Source: Hypomesus transpacificus
Taxonomy: Eukaryota; Chordata; Actinopteri; Osmeriformes; Osmeridae
DNA: 64,000 nt
Assembly: GCF_021917145.1 (NCBI RefSeq)
Contig: NC_061064.1
Coordinates: 2,077,134 to 2,141,133 of the forward strand
Direction: 5' to 3'
In this document: positions 1 to 14,566 of the stretch, piece by piece
Layout: the number at the start of each line of letters is the position of its first letter
Position numbering within the stretch: the stretch's first letter is position 1
Made by a program: the position numbers and the translations under genes
The notes under the pieces: generated by a model
The model's database searches: none
The model's input: only the letters and a program-made list of their open reading frames with translations
Told to the model about the DNA's origin: nothing

Positions 1-3110
<3,110 letters not shown>

Positions 3111-3126
3111 GGGGGGGGGGGGGGGG

Positions 3127-6100
3127 TGTGGGTACTGCCATCTAAGGGGGGAGTTTGGGGGGGCAGAGAGAGAGGGGGGAAACTGGCAGAGCACACACTC
3201 TCATCACAAACTCCACACACACACACACCACACACACACACGGTAGGATTGAGACGGGAACTCTTCACAAGAAGAGGAGAGCGTGACGGTGGATCCGACC
3301 CATCCCTGAGGGAACGTCCCCAAACACAGACGGCTGGGGGGGGTTCTGGACCGGAGCCCCCGAAAGCTTACTGAGCAGCCTGGACGAGGGTTGAGTTACC
3401 ACGCTCAAAGCAGCCGGGTGGGGGAGAATGTGTGCCAAAAGTAGTCGCGTAATGGTTTTTAGTGATGAGTAAGAAGAGGAGAAAAATGCCACCCAATTTG
3501 AAGAGATACAATCAGGAACTAGTCCTTTCTTAAACATAGTTTGAAATAGGTTTAGTGAGCTCCGTCGTTTTATTGGAAATGCTGTGATTCAGCAACTATT
3601 AGCTAAAATGTAAAAGAAAGGAGACGTCTAAATGAGAAATTGCTTCTGGGACATAGTCCCTCAGTTCTCTCTGACTAGGATTCTACCTCCACGGTCACAA
3701 TCACACACAGAAGGGTGAAACTACTTATAGATGAAACTTATCTTGACACGACTCAAGCACACTTAAACTCTCGGGCCTTATTTAGATGGTGCAGAGGAAT
3801 GACCGAACCCGTCCCTCAAAACACCCTGGACTAGAGACACCCTGGAGTCCAAAATCAAAAGTCAAATTTGATCAAATGCGAACAAAGAAACTGTTTTCAA
3901 AAACTCAAATTGTGATAACACCCTTGATATTTAGGACTGTTTTGCTCTTTCCCTCACAGTATTAGATGTTTGGGTTCAATGGGTTTGCTTGTTGCTCAGC
4001 ACTGAAAACATGGCCGTCTTCAACACACATAGTGTACCTGTACACGCCCTGCTGACCACAGATTCAGACGAGGGAGCAGGAAGGATGGGGCCTTTAGGAG
4101 TGTGTGTGGTCTGTCTCTCTATCAGTAGATCATCACGCTGCCGCGTTGTGGAAGCAAGCATAGCCAGAGAGGAGGCAAATACTACCTAACCGTTTGCAAA
4201 TTTGTAATGTAAATATATACTGACTTTCTCAATGTTTCTGCGATTTTATAGCAATATGCTCCAAGTGTTGGAGTGACATTATTAAAATGTGTGTCAGCTA
4301 GCCTAACATATCTAAGACTTGAATGATGTAATTACTGTGTCATTTCCCGCTTGTCATACCAGAAATACAGTGCTGTACAACATGCGTGTGGAGATGATCA
4401 CGTCCAGTTTGAACCTTGACTAGATCTTGAATATCATATTAATCTGTACCATAATCATACCGTGCTCTATCGAGAGTCCTTCTAAACTGTCATGTTGTGA
4501 TTGGATAAACAGGTTATGGTTTTGCCGAGGAGGATTCACTCAGATGTCAAGTGGCACATATCGGAGGTGTTAACCTGAACTCAGACAGGCACATATCGGA
4601 GGTGTTAACCTGGACTGGGTTCAGGGGTTCAGAATAGAGTCTGCACACTCAGATTCACGTGTTTAAATGGTCGTTCAACCCCACAAACAAAACAAAGCTT
4701 TCAGCACTGGCACATCCCACCGTCGCCTGAAACCAGTCCTCCTCTCCTTCAGACAGAATGCTGGATTTATCTGCACAACATGCAACTTAGAAATGACCAG
4801 ACCCACCCCACGGTAGTGTAAATATATATGTACAACTGTATTGAAAATGTAGCAATTATTTCCACTTTCATACTTATAATCAATAATATAATGTAGCATA
4901 ATGTATAAACCTGAATTTGTTCATTTGTTTTTTCTAAAAAAGAAAGAGAAAAAAAAGGAATGATCTGTTGAAAACAGTCCCTACATCTGTCTCCTTCTGA
5001 CACAAACCACCCTCACCCTCATAGGCCCCTTCAATTTATGCAAGATTCCCTTTAAGCCGTACAGTTGCCATAGTTCAGCTCTTTTCTACATATGTTTTGT
5101 TTATGTACAGGTTTGAACGATTCCGTTTTATTATTATTTGGACATTTTTAAATACTTTGCTGCTATCTGAACTACTACTGTTGACGTAAATTGAATCTCT
5201 GTGACAGAACCTCCCCTGCAGAAGTACTGACACTGTTCCTGTTACATACTTTAGTTTTTCTTTCTGAAAGCCACGTGAGATGAAGTTTGTACTTTTGAAG
5301 AGTGACTCTCTGTGACAGTATAAAGGCACTTGAATGTCTCTAGGTTGTTGTTGTGGTTTAGCTAGCACCAACCTGTACAGTTACACTCAGTGAGAACTTA
5401 TAACCGACATGGTTCCCTTGAACCAGTTTGACTCCACATGCCGCCCTGCTAGGTGTTGATGGAGCAGTGCCCTCCCCCTTCCCTCCAACCTCCCCCCTAC
5501 CTCCCACCATCCACAGCCTCCCTCCCCTCGCCCCCCGCCCCCCTCCTCCCAGACCAGCAAGGCCTCCGAGCCAGGCTAAGAAACAGGGGAAGTGCAATGC
5601 ATGCAGGTGATCCTCACATTGAAAATTTTCCAATGATATTAACAAGTGTGCCCAACTGTATTCTCCAGATATACCAAGTAATCATCTTGTTTTAATTCAT
5701 GACAACCTAGTTTACAGAAGCTGTCTGCTTTTTGTGTCTACTAAAACAGTGGCCGTTATATGAGTGCCATACTATACTGATATGGTAAGAGAACCTTGGA
5801 CATCACTGTAGTGCTATATTTGCATTGATATCGTCATTAAACAAATTTTATATGATGAACAGAACCTTTCCTCTCTGTGGTATCTCCTGTTTCATGCTGT
5901 TACACAGTATTTACTATATAAACTGTAAAGATAATTATGCTTATGTTTTATATTCATATTGCAAATATTTTTTGAATGATTGTGGTTTGAGCTTACAACC
6001 TCCACACATTTCAAATCACCGCTCCACCCCTGAATGTCTAATATGTAGTTCTCTCAGACACAGGACCATGATGGTTTGCGAACTCGATGACCTTGTTCTG

Positions 6101-7597
6101 GAATCCTCCGTGCTGCAACACTAAAAACATCCAGGTGAGGGCGACGCTGTTCTTCTCCAAGGCGATTTTCTTGATGCATGCACCTATCAATGCAGCACAC
6201 ACAAACACACACACACACTTTGAGCACACATGTACACTATACACACACACAAACACACACACACACAGTGACTTACAAGTCAGAACTAGTCTTAAAAGTT
6301 GAGTTTGCGTGTGTCCCTTAGTCTCTGGTAGCATGCTGTGAGGGGAGCTGGGCTGCCCAGACCCAGACACCACCTCCACGCTATGCAGGCCCAGACCCAG
6401 ACACCACCTCCACGCTATGCAGGCCCAGACCCAGACACCACCTCCACGCTATGCAGGCCCAGACCCAGACACCACCTCCACGCTATGCAGGCCCAGACCC
6501 AGACACCACCTCCACGCTATGCAGGCCCAGACCCAGACACCACCTCCACGCTATGCAGGCCCAGACCCAGACACCACCTCCACGCAATGCAGGCCCAGAC
6601 CCAGACACCACCTCCACGCTATGCAGGCCCAGACCCAGCCAAGCCTGCTAATGAAAACCTGCTGTCAGATCGATGAGAGGCAGGGTTCAGGGAGTTGCTG
6701 CACAACTAGTGCTGCTGGAAACCAAGGAGGAGACAGGCTCGGTACGTCTGGGTGGGGTGCGGCTGCGAAGGGGCTGGATAGGACTAGGCTGGGTAGGGCT
6801 AGATAGGTCTGGGCTGTGTTGGGTAGGTCTAGGTTGGTCTGGGTTGGGTAGGGTAGGATTGAGACTGGCTGTGGTTAGTCTAACTTGGGTATGGCTGGGC
6901 TAGGCAGGGTTAGGCTTGGGAGGGTGGTCTTAAGGTGGGTATTTGGCTGCGATAGGCAGGACTAGGGCGGCTAGGCTAGGTTGAGCAGAGTAGGGGAGTA
7001 AGGAATCCACCATGTTTAACAGTCTTTCATGACTGACGCTCGTTCCCTCTGAAAGTCGCGTCATCGCACAGCGCTTAAATTCAAGGGAATCTGATTGGAT
7101 AGAAAAGCAATCTGTTTAGCGTCTCGTGTTCTCCTAGGAAGAAGGGATCGACTCGATGGCAGGGTGGGGGCGGGAGGGGGGGGGGGGGGCTCGTGGGCCC
7201 AATGACGGTGAACGAGAGAGAGGCTTGCGGTGGGAGGAGGAGAGCGCGCTTTACCGCAGTATCAGCACAGTTCTGCATCAGTCATCTAAACTCTGCGGCA
7301 TGCGGACTAGATTCAGGGGGAGGGAAGATAGCGGGTCTGTGAGTGTAGCATCGGCTTCATAGTCGTCACCATCCGTAATCAGATACTGTCGACAGTGTCG
7401 GGTTTCTCATTCATTTCTTTTGGGGAAAGTCTTTATCCACGCGCATGATCGAAGGCTTCTGTGTTTGACTAATTGGTGCTGCTTATTTGACAGAGCCACA
7501 CAATAACTGGCTTTACAGTTTAGGCCGCACACCTAAGAGGGCTATTTCACCCTAAACCAAAGATTCCTAAGAACCGGTAGACCAACAACACGTCAAC
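3127..7597. other. Probable 3' UTR, intergenic DNA and atp1b2 upstream region
   Basis: No convincing exon is seen on either strand. The AT-rich part to about 5.9 kb could be 3' UTR of the first gene; ATTAAA near 5836 is a weak polyadenylation candidate. A 34-bp minisatellite lies at 6355-6640, followed by degenerate GGGTAGGTCTG repeats (6730-6990). The stretch 7000-7597 holds a long G-run (about 7170-7188) and presumably the atp1b2 promoter and 5' UTR. No TATA box was confidently placed. Confidence 0.5.
6355..6640. repeat. 34-bp minisatellite, about 8 copies
   Basis: Nearly perfect 34-bp units (GCCCAGACCCAGACACCACC followed by TCCACGCTATGCAG) lie in intergenic DNA. One unit has CGCAATGC instead of CGCTATGC. 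Such low divergence suggests recent expansion. Confidence 0.95.
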
Positions 7598-9977
7598 ATG
7601 GCAAAGGATGCAGAGAAGAGCACTTGGAAGGAGTTTATCTGGAACCCGAGGACGCGGGAGTTCCTGGGCAGAACCGCGAGCAGCTGGGGTGAGTGCGGTC
7701 GTCCATTACTGCATCCGCCGCTCCTCCGCCTCCATCACTCCTCCAACACCTCAAAGGGTTTCCTATTGATTTCATTCGTATGCGTCAGTCACCCAACACA
7801 GTAGTCCAGCTTGTTCAGCCGGCACAGAGAGCACCTAGCGGAATAAAAAAAAATGTATTAGCGTTTTTGCGCCTTTCAACGTTAGCCGACTGCATACAGG
7901 CCATTAGGTAATGAGCTTAGTCGCTGTCCAGTGCGATAGGTGCTGAAACTTAAATGCGGCACTTGGTGCGGATGCGCCAACGGGAGCCGGCAACATTTGC
8001 CTGCATGATTCTTTTTTTATTTAATAATTAATTTCCACCGAGTTCCCTGCGCAATGCACCGGGGCTCGAGTTGGCTCGGGGGTTCATTTGAATCGGACAA
8101 ACGACAGGTCATATAGTTCGTCGTGCACGAAAATACTAAATGTCCTCGGCAGTGATTTCAGATAAAGCTAATCCACCATCTGGTGCGCTGTAATCTAACA
8201 GAACAGGACATGTTGCATCCATTTTCTGTATATTTACACATTTTAATCTCAATATGTACATTTGAATGAAAATGTTTGTGTTGTTACAAATTTTTGAGCA
8301 TCAATTGGTAAAATTATACAGATATGTCATTTGCTCGAGCAGTGAGGCTATGTGTAGCCTAACGAATAGACTAGTGCGCTAGGCGTCCATGTCTTACATA
8401 ATGCGCCAAGCAAGAACATTCCTATTGGCTGTCTCTCTGTGCATATCGCTCTAACATGCGGCAGATTCCAAGGTTCGTGGAAATTAAATACGCGCATATG
8501 GCTCTTTTCTAATGACATTGGGGTTTTTTAATCTGTGCAAAGCCGAAGGCCCAGTTCTATTTGTATCACCTCCAAACCACCCCCCCCCCTCCCCCAACCC
8601 ACGGGGGAGTAAATCAGCGACGGATTTAATCCTAATCTAATGACTTCATTGGCTGACCGGCGAATATCGATGGCAGATTTTAAATTATTGGACGATTTAA
8701 TTCCCCCTGTGTTCTGAAATTAAATTGAGGGGATTAAATATAAGACCACATTCCTCCACCTACACACACACAGCGAGCGTGAGAGAGAGAATGACAAGAC
8801 AATAAAATGTAGGCTTCATGACATCAAACGAATCAGTATTTATAGCCCTTCTATCCAACACGCATTCTGATATACGGTGATGTCATTGGGTGTGGTTACC
8901 ATGACTCCAGTTTTCTTCCGGTACCACCTGCTCGGCCCGGTCAAAGTCTCCGGGTGTTCTGAGGACTACCTTCCTCGCTAAGCCGTGCTCTTTAAGGCTG
9001 CTTAATTCCTCTATTCCTGTAGCGAACCCAAACGTGTACAGATACGCTATTCTTGGATCTTTGACGGGTCTACCCTGACCAGCGTGGTGCTAGTGATCTG
9101 GGCCCGTATCTACGCATCGCTTAACTCTCACAGGAATCTCGGGTGGAGAATACAACTAAGATAGTGCGGTCCAGAATGATTACGTCGTTTGTGTCAGAAA
9201 CAAAAGTATTGGTAAATTGAGTGTACTCATTTGAGTGGACTTTCTCTGACTGTCTACAGTGTGCCAGTGTGTGTGTGTGCGCGTGTGCGCGTGTGCGCGT
9301 GTGCGCGTGTTTGTGTGTTTGTGTGTAAGGGCAATTATGTAAATAGTTGTTAGATCCTTTGCAAAAAGCATGAATATTAAAACATCCCCAGCTCATATGC
9401 ATGTTGTTTAATCTTGCTAATTGAGTGACAACATTTGCATTCACTGGTTAATATCACCCCAACCAGTGAAAGACACACCCATCATCACGGGAGGAGATCT
9501 AACACAATGAGCCGACCCAGGAAGACATTTTGTTCCATGCTTTCAACCATGTCTGATGGAGGGGTGAAAAGAAAGGCTAAGTGAAAGGCAGAGAGGGCAG
9601 AACATCTGTCAGCGTCTGGTTCCGAGCGCTCAGAGAGAACCAGACACCCTAGCAGGATCTGGGATGGTGACACTGCCTGACCCCTGACCTCCACGTGGCA
9701 CGCTTCCCAGGGAAGGTGTGCGAGCTAAAGATCAATGGTGCATCCCATCACCCTTACTGCCATACAATGTTCGATACTACAGAGATACTATATAGTATGG
9801 TAGTGAGTGTGTTGGAACACAGCCAGAGTGTGTATCCAGGGTTAGATGATAGCAGGAGTATCTGATGCTGCAGGAAGGAGAGGGGCCTCCCTGTGATGAT
9901 CTGCTGTCTCAGCAGGGGTCCTCCCCATCCGATCCTCTCTGTGTGAGGTTACACCCATCGGATTACAACAACCTCCT

Positions 9978-10040
<63 letters not shown>

Positions 10041-12762
10041 ACATACAAACACACACAGCCAGTCACTCTCACTCACCAAGAGCCTCCGGTTTGTAACCGA
10101 TCCCACAGAGGAGCATCTCCACCCCATGCAGAGCATTCTGGGATGGCAGTGAGACCCTGGGACAGGGGGCCCAGTAGTGGAGCTCCAAGGTGGGCTTCAG
10201 CTTTGTCTCTGACAGGGTGGGGGGGGGGGTCCCAAGGTGGAGCTCCGCGGTGGGCCCTATCCAGCAAAGATGCAGGCCGCTTTCAGGATGGGCCTCGGGT
10301 GTTGGAGAAAGCAGAGAGGAGGGGAGGAGGATATGATGATCATTCTAATCAGCTCATGTGATTAATTTGTTGGATTTCACCCAAAATGCATCTGGACTGG
10401 CATACATTTCTACCGTCAACAGCTGTTCCTAGTCCTCTGAATCAAATTATCCCAAAATCCCGGACGTGGACGTTATATCATTTTACTACAGCTAGAGGTC
10501 GTTACGTGGCGGTGATTCGTCAGGGGCAGGAGCTACGGTGGCCTGGATGTGTCAATATGAGCAGAACACAGGCTCTAATCCCCTGAACCTTGTCACTTAT
10601 CTCTGGGAGGGCTCCTCTCTCCGTCTGTCACCACCCTCCCTCCCTCCTCCCTCCTCCTCCCTCCTCCTCCTCCTTCCTCCGTCTGTCACCACTCCCCCCC
10701 CCCCCAACTCTGCTCAGCTCTATGTTAGAGTTACTTCATAATTAAATTACACCAAGACCAGCCATTCAACCCTGGACTCATCAATGCTGTGTGAGAAGGA
10801 AGCCAGCGATGTTTGTAAGCTGGTATTTTGACCCGTCTCAAAATGGAGGACAGGGTGTGATAGCTCCAGGAGCATCAGTAGGAGCAGTAATACCACAAGC
10901 ACTCACTAACTTGATTCAGATCTTATATACTGTATATGTGTACTGTACCATGCAGCACTGTGGTTGAGATATCACTGCTGGGCTGGACCATGTAACACGA
11001 TGGTTGAAATATTTCTGACTGTTAATATATTATCATTGTTGCGCCATGCCTGGTAGCTGAGATGTAGTTTCTTTGCACTACGTCTGGCAAATCCATGTTC
11101 TGACTCTCACCATGTAACACCGTTAGACCCATGCACTTCTGACCAGTTATTTCCTGTCATGACCGGTCATTACGTCGCTTCCAATAAAAGCGCCCGCTGA
11201 ATAAAGGAAACCCGTGGATGTGGTTGGTGTAGCAGGAAGTTGAGGGTGTGTGGATGTGGTTGGTGCAGCAGGAAGTTGAGGGTGTGTGGATGTGGTTGGC
11301 GTAGCAGGAAGTTGAGGGTGTGTGCTTCCTGTCTCCGCTCAGGGCTCATCCTGCTCTTCTACCTGGTGTTCTACATCTTCTTGGCGGGGGTGTTTGTTCT
11401 CACCATGTACGTGATGCTGCAGACCCTGGACGACCACAAGCCAACCTGGCAGGACAGGCTGTCCACTCCAGGTACTATAACCTTTAACCAACCTTTAACC
11501 TTTAACTGATTTAACCTTGAACCTTCGTTTGACCAGGAAGGGCTCATTGAGGTTTGAAAACTCTTTTGCCAGAGTGTCCTGGCCAACATGCAACGATGAA
11601 TACACCTTTACAGTCTTGTTCTGGACTTGTCACGGCAGTATATTTGTATCCTGTAGTACTCGCCTGTCTAACTATGTGTGTGTGTGTGTGTGTGTGTGTG
11701 TAGGAATGATGATCAGACCCAGAGGGGAAGCTCTGGAGATAGTGTATAACACGGAGGACACAGAGAGCTGGGACAGTTATGCTCAGGCACTGGACAAGTT
11801 CCTGAACCGTGAGTCTCCTTCACCCTCCACACACCTTTACACCCTCCACACACCCTCCACACACCCTCCACACACCTTTACACCCTCCACACACCTTTAC
11901 ACCCTCCACACACCCTCCACACACCTTTACACCCTCCACACACCTTTACACCCTCCACACACCCTCCACACACCCTCCACACACCTTTACACCCTCCACA
12001 CACCTTTACACCCCTCTACACACCTTTACACCCCTCCACACACCTTTACACCCCTCCACACACCTTTACACCCTCCACACACCTTTACACCCTCCACACA
12101 CCTTTACACCCTCCACACACCCTCCACACACCTTTACACCCCTCCACACACCTTTACACCCTCCACACACCTTTACACCCTCCACACACCTTTAAACGCC
12201 CTCCACACACCCTCCATACACCTCACAAACACACCTTCCATCATGTCGAAACAGATATTTTCATATATTTTTGTTGTTTGTATGGCAAAAACATGTCCTG
12301 CCAGGTGTGTTCCTCTTTGTTGAGCTGCTCCAGGTGTCACTTTCCCCTCTGACCTCTGACCTCCAACCTCTGTCCTTGGCAGCGTATAACGACTCCTTCC
12401 AGGCCCAGACAAATGACATGTGCACACCGGATCAGTACTTCGTGCAGGACGATAGTGGAGACGTGAAGAACAACCCCAAACGCTCCTGCCAGTTCAACCG
12501 CACCGTGCTGGAAGAATGCTCCGGAATAAATGACCGTTACTATGGATACCAGGATGGCAAGCCGTGCATCATTATCAAGCTGAACCGGGTAAGGCAGGGT
12601 GGGGGATGGGAGAGGGTTGGGATAGTGTTGCTAGGAGACCTGGAGGGGATTCAGAAAGAGACAATTCCAGTGAAGAACGCAGCTTTCGGATACGGAATCA
12701 TATGACTGGTGTTCTACGCTGGTGTACATCTGTACATCTGTCAGTCTCTATATCTGTCTGCC

Positions 12763-12820
<58 letters not shown>

Positions 12821-14566
12821 ACTGCCTGTCTGTCTGCCTGTCTAACTGCCTGTCTGTCTGCAGGTAATCGGGATGTTGCCAGGAAAGGACGGCCAGGCTC
12901 CATATGTCACCTGTGGACCAAAGGTGACAAACCCATCTCCTCTTCCTCCTCAACACACACATCTGAACCTCCATCTCCTCTTCCTCCTCAACACACACAT
13001 CTGAACCTCCATCTCCTCTTCCTCCTCAACACACACATCTGAACCTCCATCTCCTCTTCCTCCTCAACACACACATCTGAACCTCCATCTCCTCTTCCTC
13101 CTCAACACACACATCTGAACCTCCATCTCCTCTTCCTCCTCAACACACACAACTGAACCTCCATCTCCTCTTCCTCCTCAACACGCACAACTGAACCTCC
13201 ATCTCCTCTTCCTCCTCAACACACACAACTGCCATTTCGTTTTTCAAGGCCCATCCATCTTGTCTCTGTTTGAGGCCTTCCCCCCCCCCTGGGCGTGTCA
13301 CGTGTCACTGTGCTGCCTGTCATGTCTCTCTCTTCATCCTCTCTGCTGTCTGTCATGTCTCTCTCTTCATCCTCTCTGCTGTCTGTCATGTCTCTTTCTT
13401 CATCCTCTCTGCTGCCTGTCATGTCTCTCTCTTCATCCTCTCTGCTGTCTGTCATGTCTCTCTCTTCATCCTCTCTGCTGTCTGTCATGTCTCTCTCTTC
13501 ATCCTCTCTGCTGTCTGTCATGTCTCTCTCTTCATCCTCTCTGCTGCTCTCCATCCCTTCCCTTGTTCTGTTCTGTCCATCAGAGGATTAGAATTGGCAA
13601 AGATGAATGGGTAAGATACGACAAGAAGACAAAACTCATAGAGTTTGATTAGTTTGTAGTTTGGGTAAATATTAGGATAGTAGTAGTAAGGGATTCAGGA
13701 TATGATGGTGACCATGATATACATATATATACAAACGTGTGTAGTCTGCAGATCAATGTAGAGGAAAATGTGTCCTTCTGTTGTAGGAGAGAGTGTGTGT
13801 AGATGTTATTGTTGTTTTTTAGCTGGTAACTGAGGTGTGGTTACTTGGCACTTAATACCGTTCCTTGACTCCAATCACAGAAACACTGTTAGAATAATGC
13901 ACTTCTGATCCGCAGTTCTTTCTACATGCACTATTTGTGTGTTTTGGATCACAGCTTCTCCTAAATGATTCATGTCATTCTCCCCGCTACAGAAAGAAGA
14001 CAGTGAGTCGATTGGATCCCTGATATATTACCCTCCCAACGGCACCTTCAACCTCATGTACTATCCGTACTACGGCAAGAAAGCTCAGGTAAAAACTGAA
14101 ATAACCCACTAACCCTCAACATCCCTTGATTCCTGATATTGTTTACGACTTCAAATGTATATTCGTGTTGCAGGCAGCATTCAGCAGAATATGTGACACA
14201 ACATTTTACAATGTGACAGAAAATGCAAATCAAATCAAATGTATTTGTATAGCCCTTTTTACACGCAAGCATGTCACAGAGGGCTTCACATACGCCCATA
14301 GAACTGCCCGTCAACCAGCCGAAATGTACTCAAGAACAGGCATTTGAAAGCCAGCATGTGAGCGTGACGTCTGTGTGCTTGCTGCTGTCTGCCCACAGGT
14401 CAACTACTCCCAGCCTCTGGTGGCCATTAAGTTCGCCAACATAACCGCCAACGTGGATGTGAACGTTGAGTGCAGGATCAACGCAAACAACATTCCCTCC
14501 GGCAGCGAAAGAGACAAGTTTGCCGGGAAAGTGTCTTTCAAACTAAGAATCAACACAAAAAAATAG
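7598..14566 (+). CDS. atp1b2: Sodium/potassium-transporting ATPase subunit beta-2
   Basis: Exons: 7598-7688, 11343-11471, 11704-11808, 12383-12588, 12864-12923, 13993-14088 and 14399-14566. All junctions are in phase and give 284 aa, the usual size for beta subunits. The start [20 protein letters not shown] is the cytoplasmic tail. One membrane segment follows (about residues 31-57, [16 protein letters not shown]...), making a type II glycoprotein. The ectodomain has six cysteines (in DMCTP, RSCQF, EECSG, KPCII, VTCGP, VECRI), fitting the three family disulfides, and five N-glycosylation sequons (NDS, NRT, NGT, NYS, NIT). The YYPYYGKK motif and the end FKLRINTKK identify beta-2 (AMOG) rather than beta-1 or beta-3. 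Beta subunits carry the catalytic alpha subunit to the plasma membrane and tune K+ affinity; beta-2 is also a glial adhesion molecule. Which teleost co-orthologue (a or b) this is cannot be told. Confidence 0.95.
8600..8750. promoter_or_regulatory. Candidate regulatory block in atp1b2 intron 1
   Basis: This AT-rich, non-repetitive block has packed homeodomain-type motifs (TTTAATCCTAATCTAATGA, TTTAAATTATTGG, GGGGATTAAAT) and an inverted CCAAT box (ATTGGCTG). TAATCC/GGATTA are OTX/CRX-type cores. It stands out from the surrounding simple-repeat intron. No conservation data are available here, so function is a guess. Confidence 0.3.
9978..10040. repeat. (CA)n microsatellite
   Basis: Uninterrupted CA dinucleotide run of about 60 bp in atp1b2 intron 1. 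Confidence 0.97.
11820..12225. repeat. Compound minisatellite (ACACACCTTTACACCCTCC)
   Basis: The array starts within about 12 bp of the atp1b2 exon 3 donor (11808|11809) and is built from TTTACACCCTCCACACACC and CCTCCACACAC units. It produces long Thr/His/Pro-rich frames that are not genes. Confidence 0.9.
12760..12863. repeat. (TGTC)n tract ending at the atp1b2 exon 5 acceptor
   Basis: A CTGT/CTGC tetranucleotide run reaches directly into the 3' splice site (TCTGTCTGCAG|GTAATC), so the microsatellite supplies the polypyrimidine tract of this intron. Confidence 0.9.
12930..13235. repeat. 38-bp minisatellite, about 8 copies
   Basis: Period 38 bp (CAACACACACATCTGAACCT then CCATCTCCTCTTCCTCCT). 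It begins 7 bp after the atp1b2 exon 5 donor (12923|12924). Confidence 0.93.
13316..13550. repeat. 33-bp minisatellite, 7 copies
   Basis: The unit is CTGCTGTCTGTCATGTCTCT plus CTCTTCATCCTCT (33 bp, a multiple of three), which leaves all three forward frames open for roughly 100 codons. It lies in atp1b2 intron 5 and is not coding. Confidence 0.93.
13584..13610 (+). other. Possible 27-nt cassette microexon in atp1b2
   Basis: A pyrimidine-rich tract and CAG precede 27 nt encoding RIRIGKDEW, followed by a good donor (TGG|GTAAGA). It lies between exons 5 and 6, both phase 0, so inclusion would add nine residues in frame before the exon 6 residues KEDSES. Use is not demonstrated. Confidence 0.3.
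14226..14312 (+). mobile_element. Dispersed repeat copy (GTATTTGTATAGCCC family)
   Basis: Contains AAATGTATTTGTATAGCCC and CACAGAGGGCTTCACATACG. The same two blocks recur at 27190-27285 (reverse) and 46590-46665 (forward), marking an interspersed element family, probably a small non-autonomous element. Confidence 0.65.

Noticed and set aside
6338..6806. Proline/glutamine repeat protein frames upstream of atp1b2
   Set aside because: Caused by the 34-bp minisatellite; the frames shift between units and are not conserved coding sequence.
11517..12323. 268-codon Thr/Pro/His-rich open frame
   Set aside because: It runs through the atp1b2 intron 3 minisatellite and includes exon 3 out of its true context.
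13216..13652. Open frames in all three forward frames and one on the reverse strand
   Set aside because: The 33-bp repeat length is a multiple of three and the units lack stops. These are repeat artefacts within atp1b2 intron 5.
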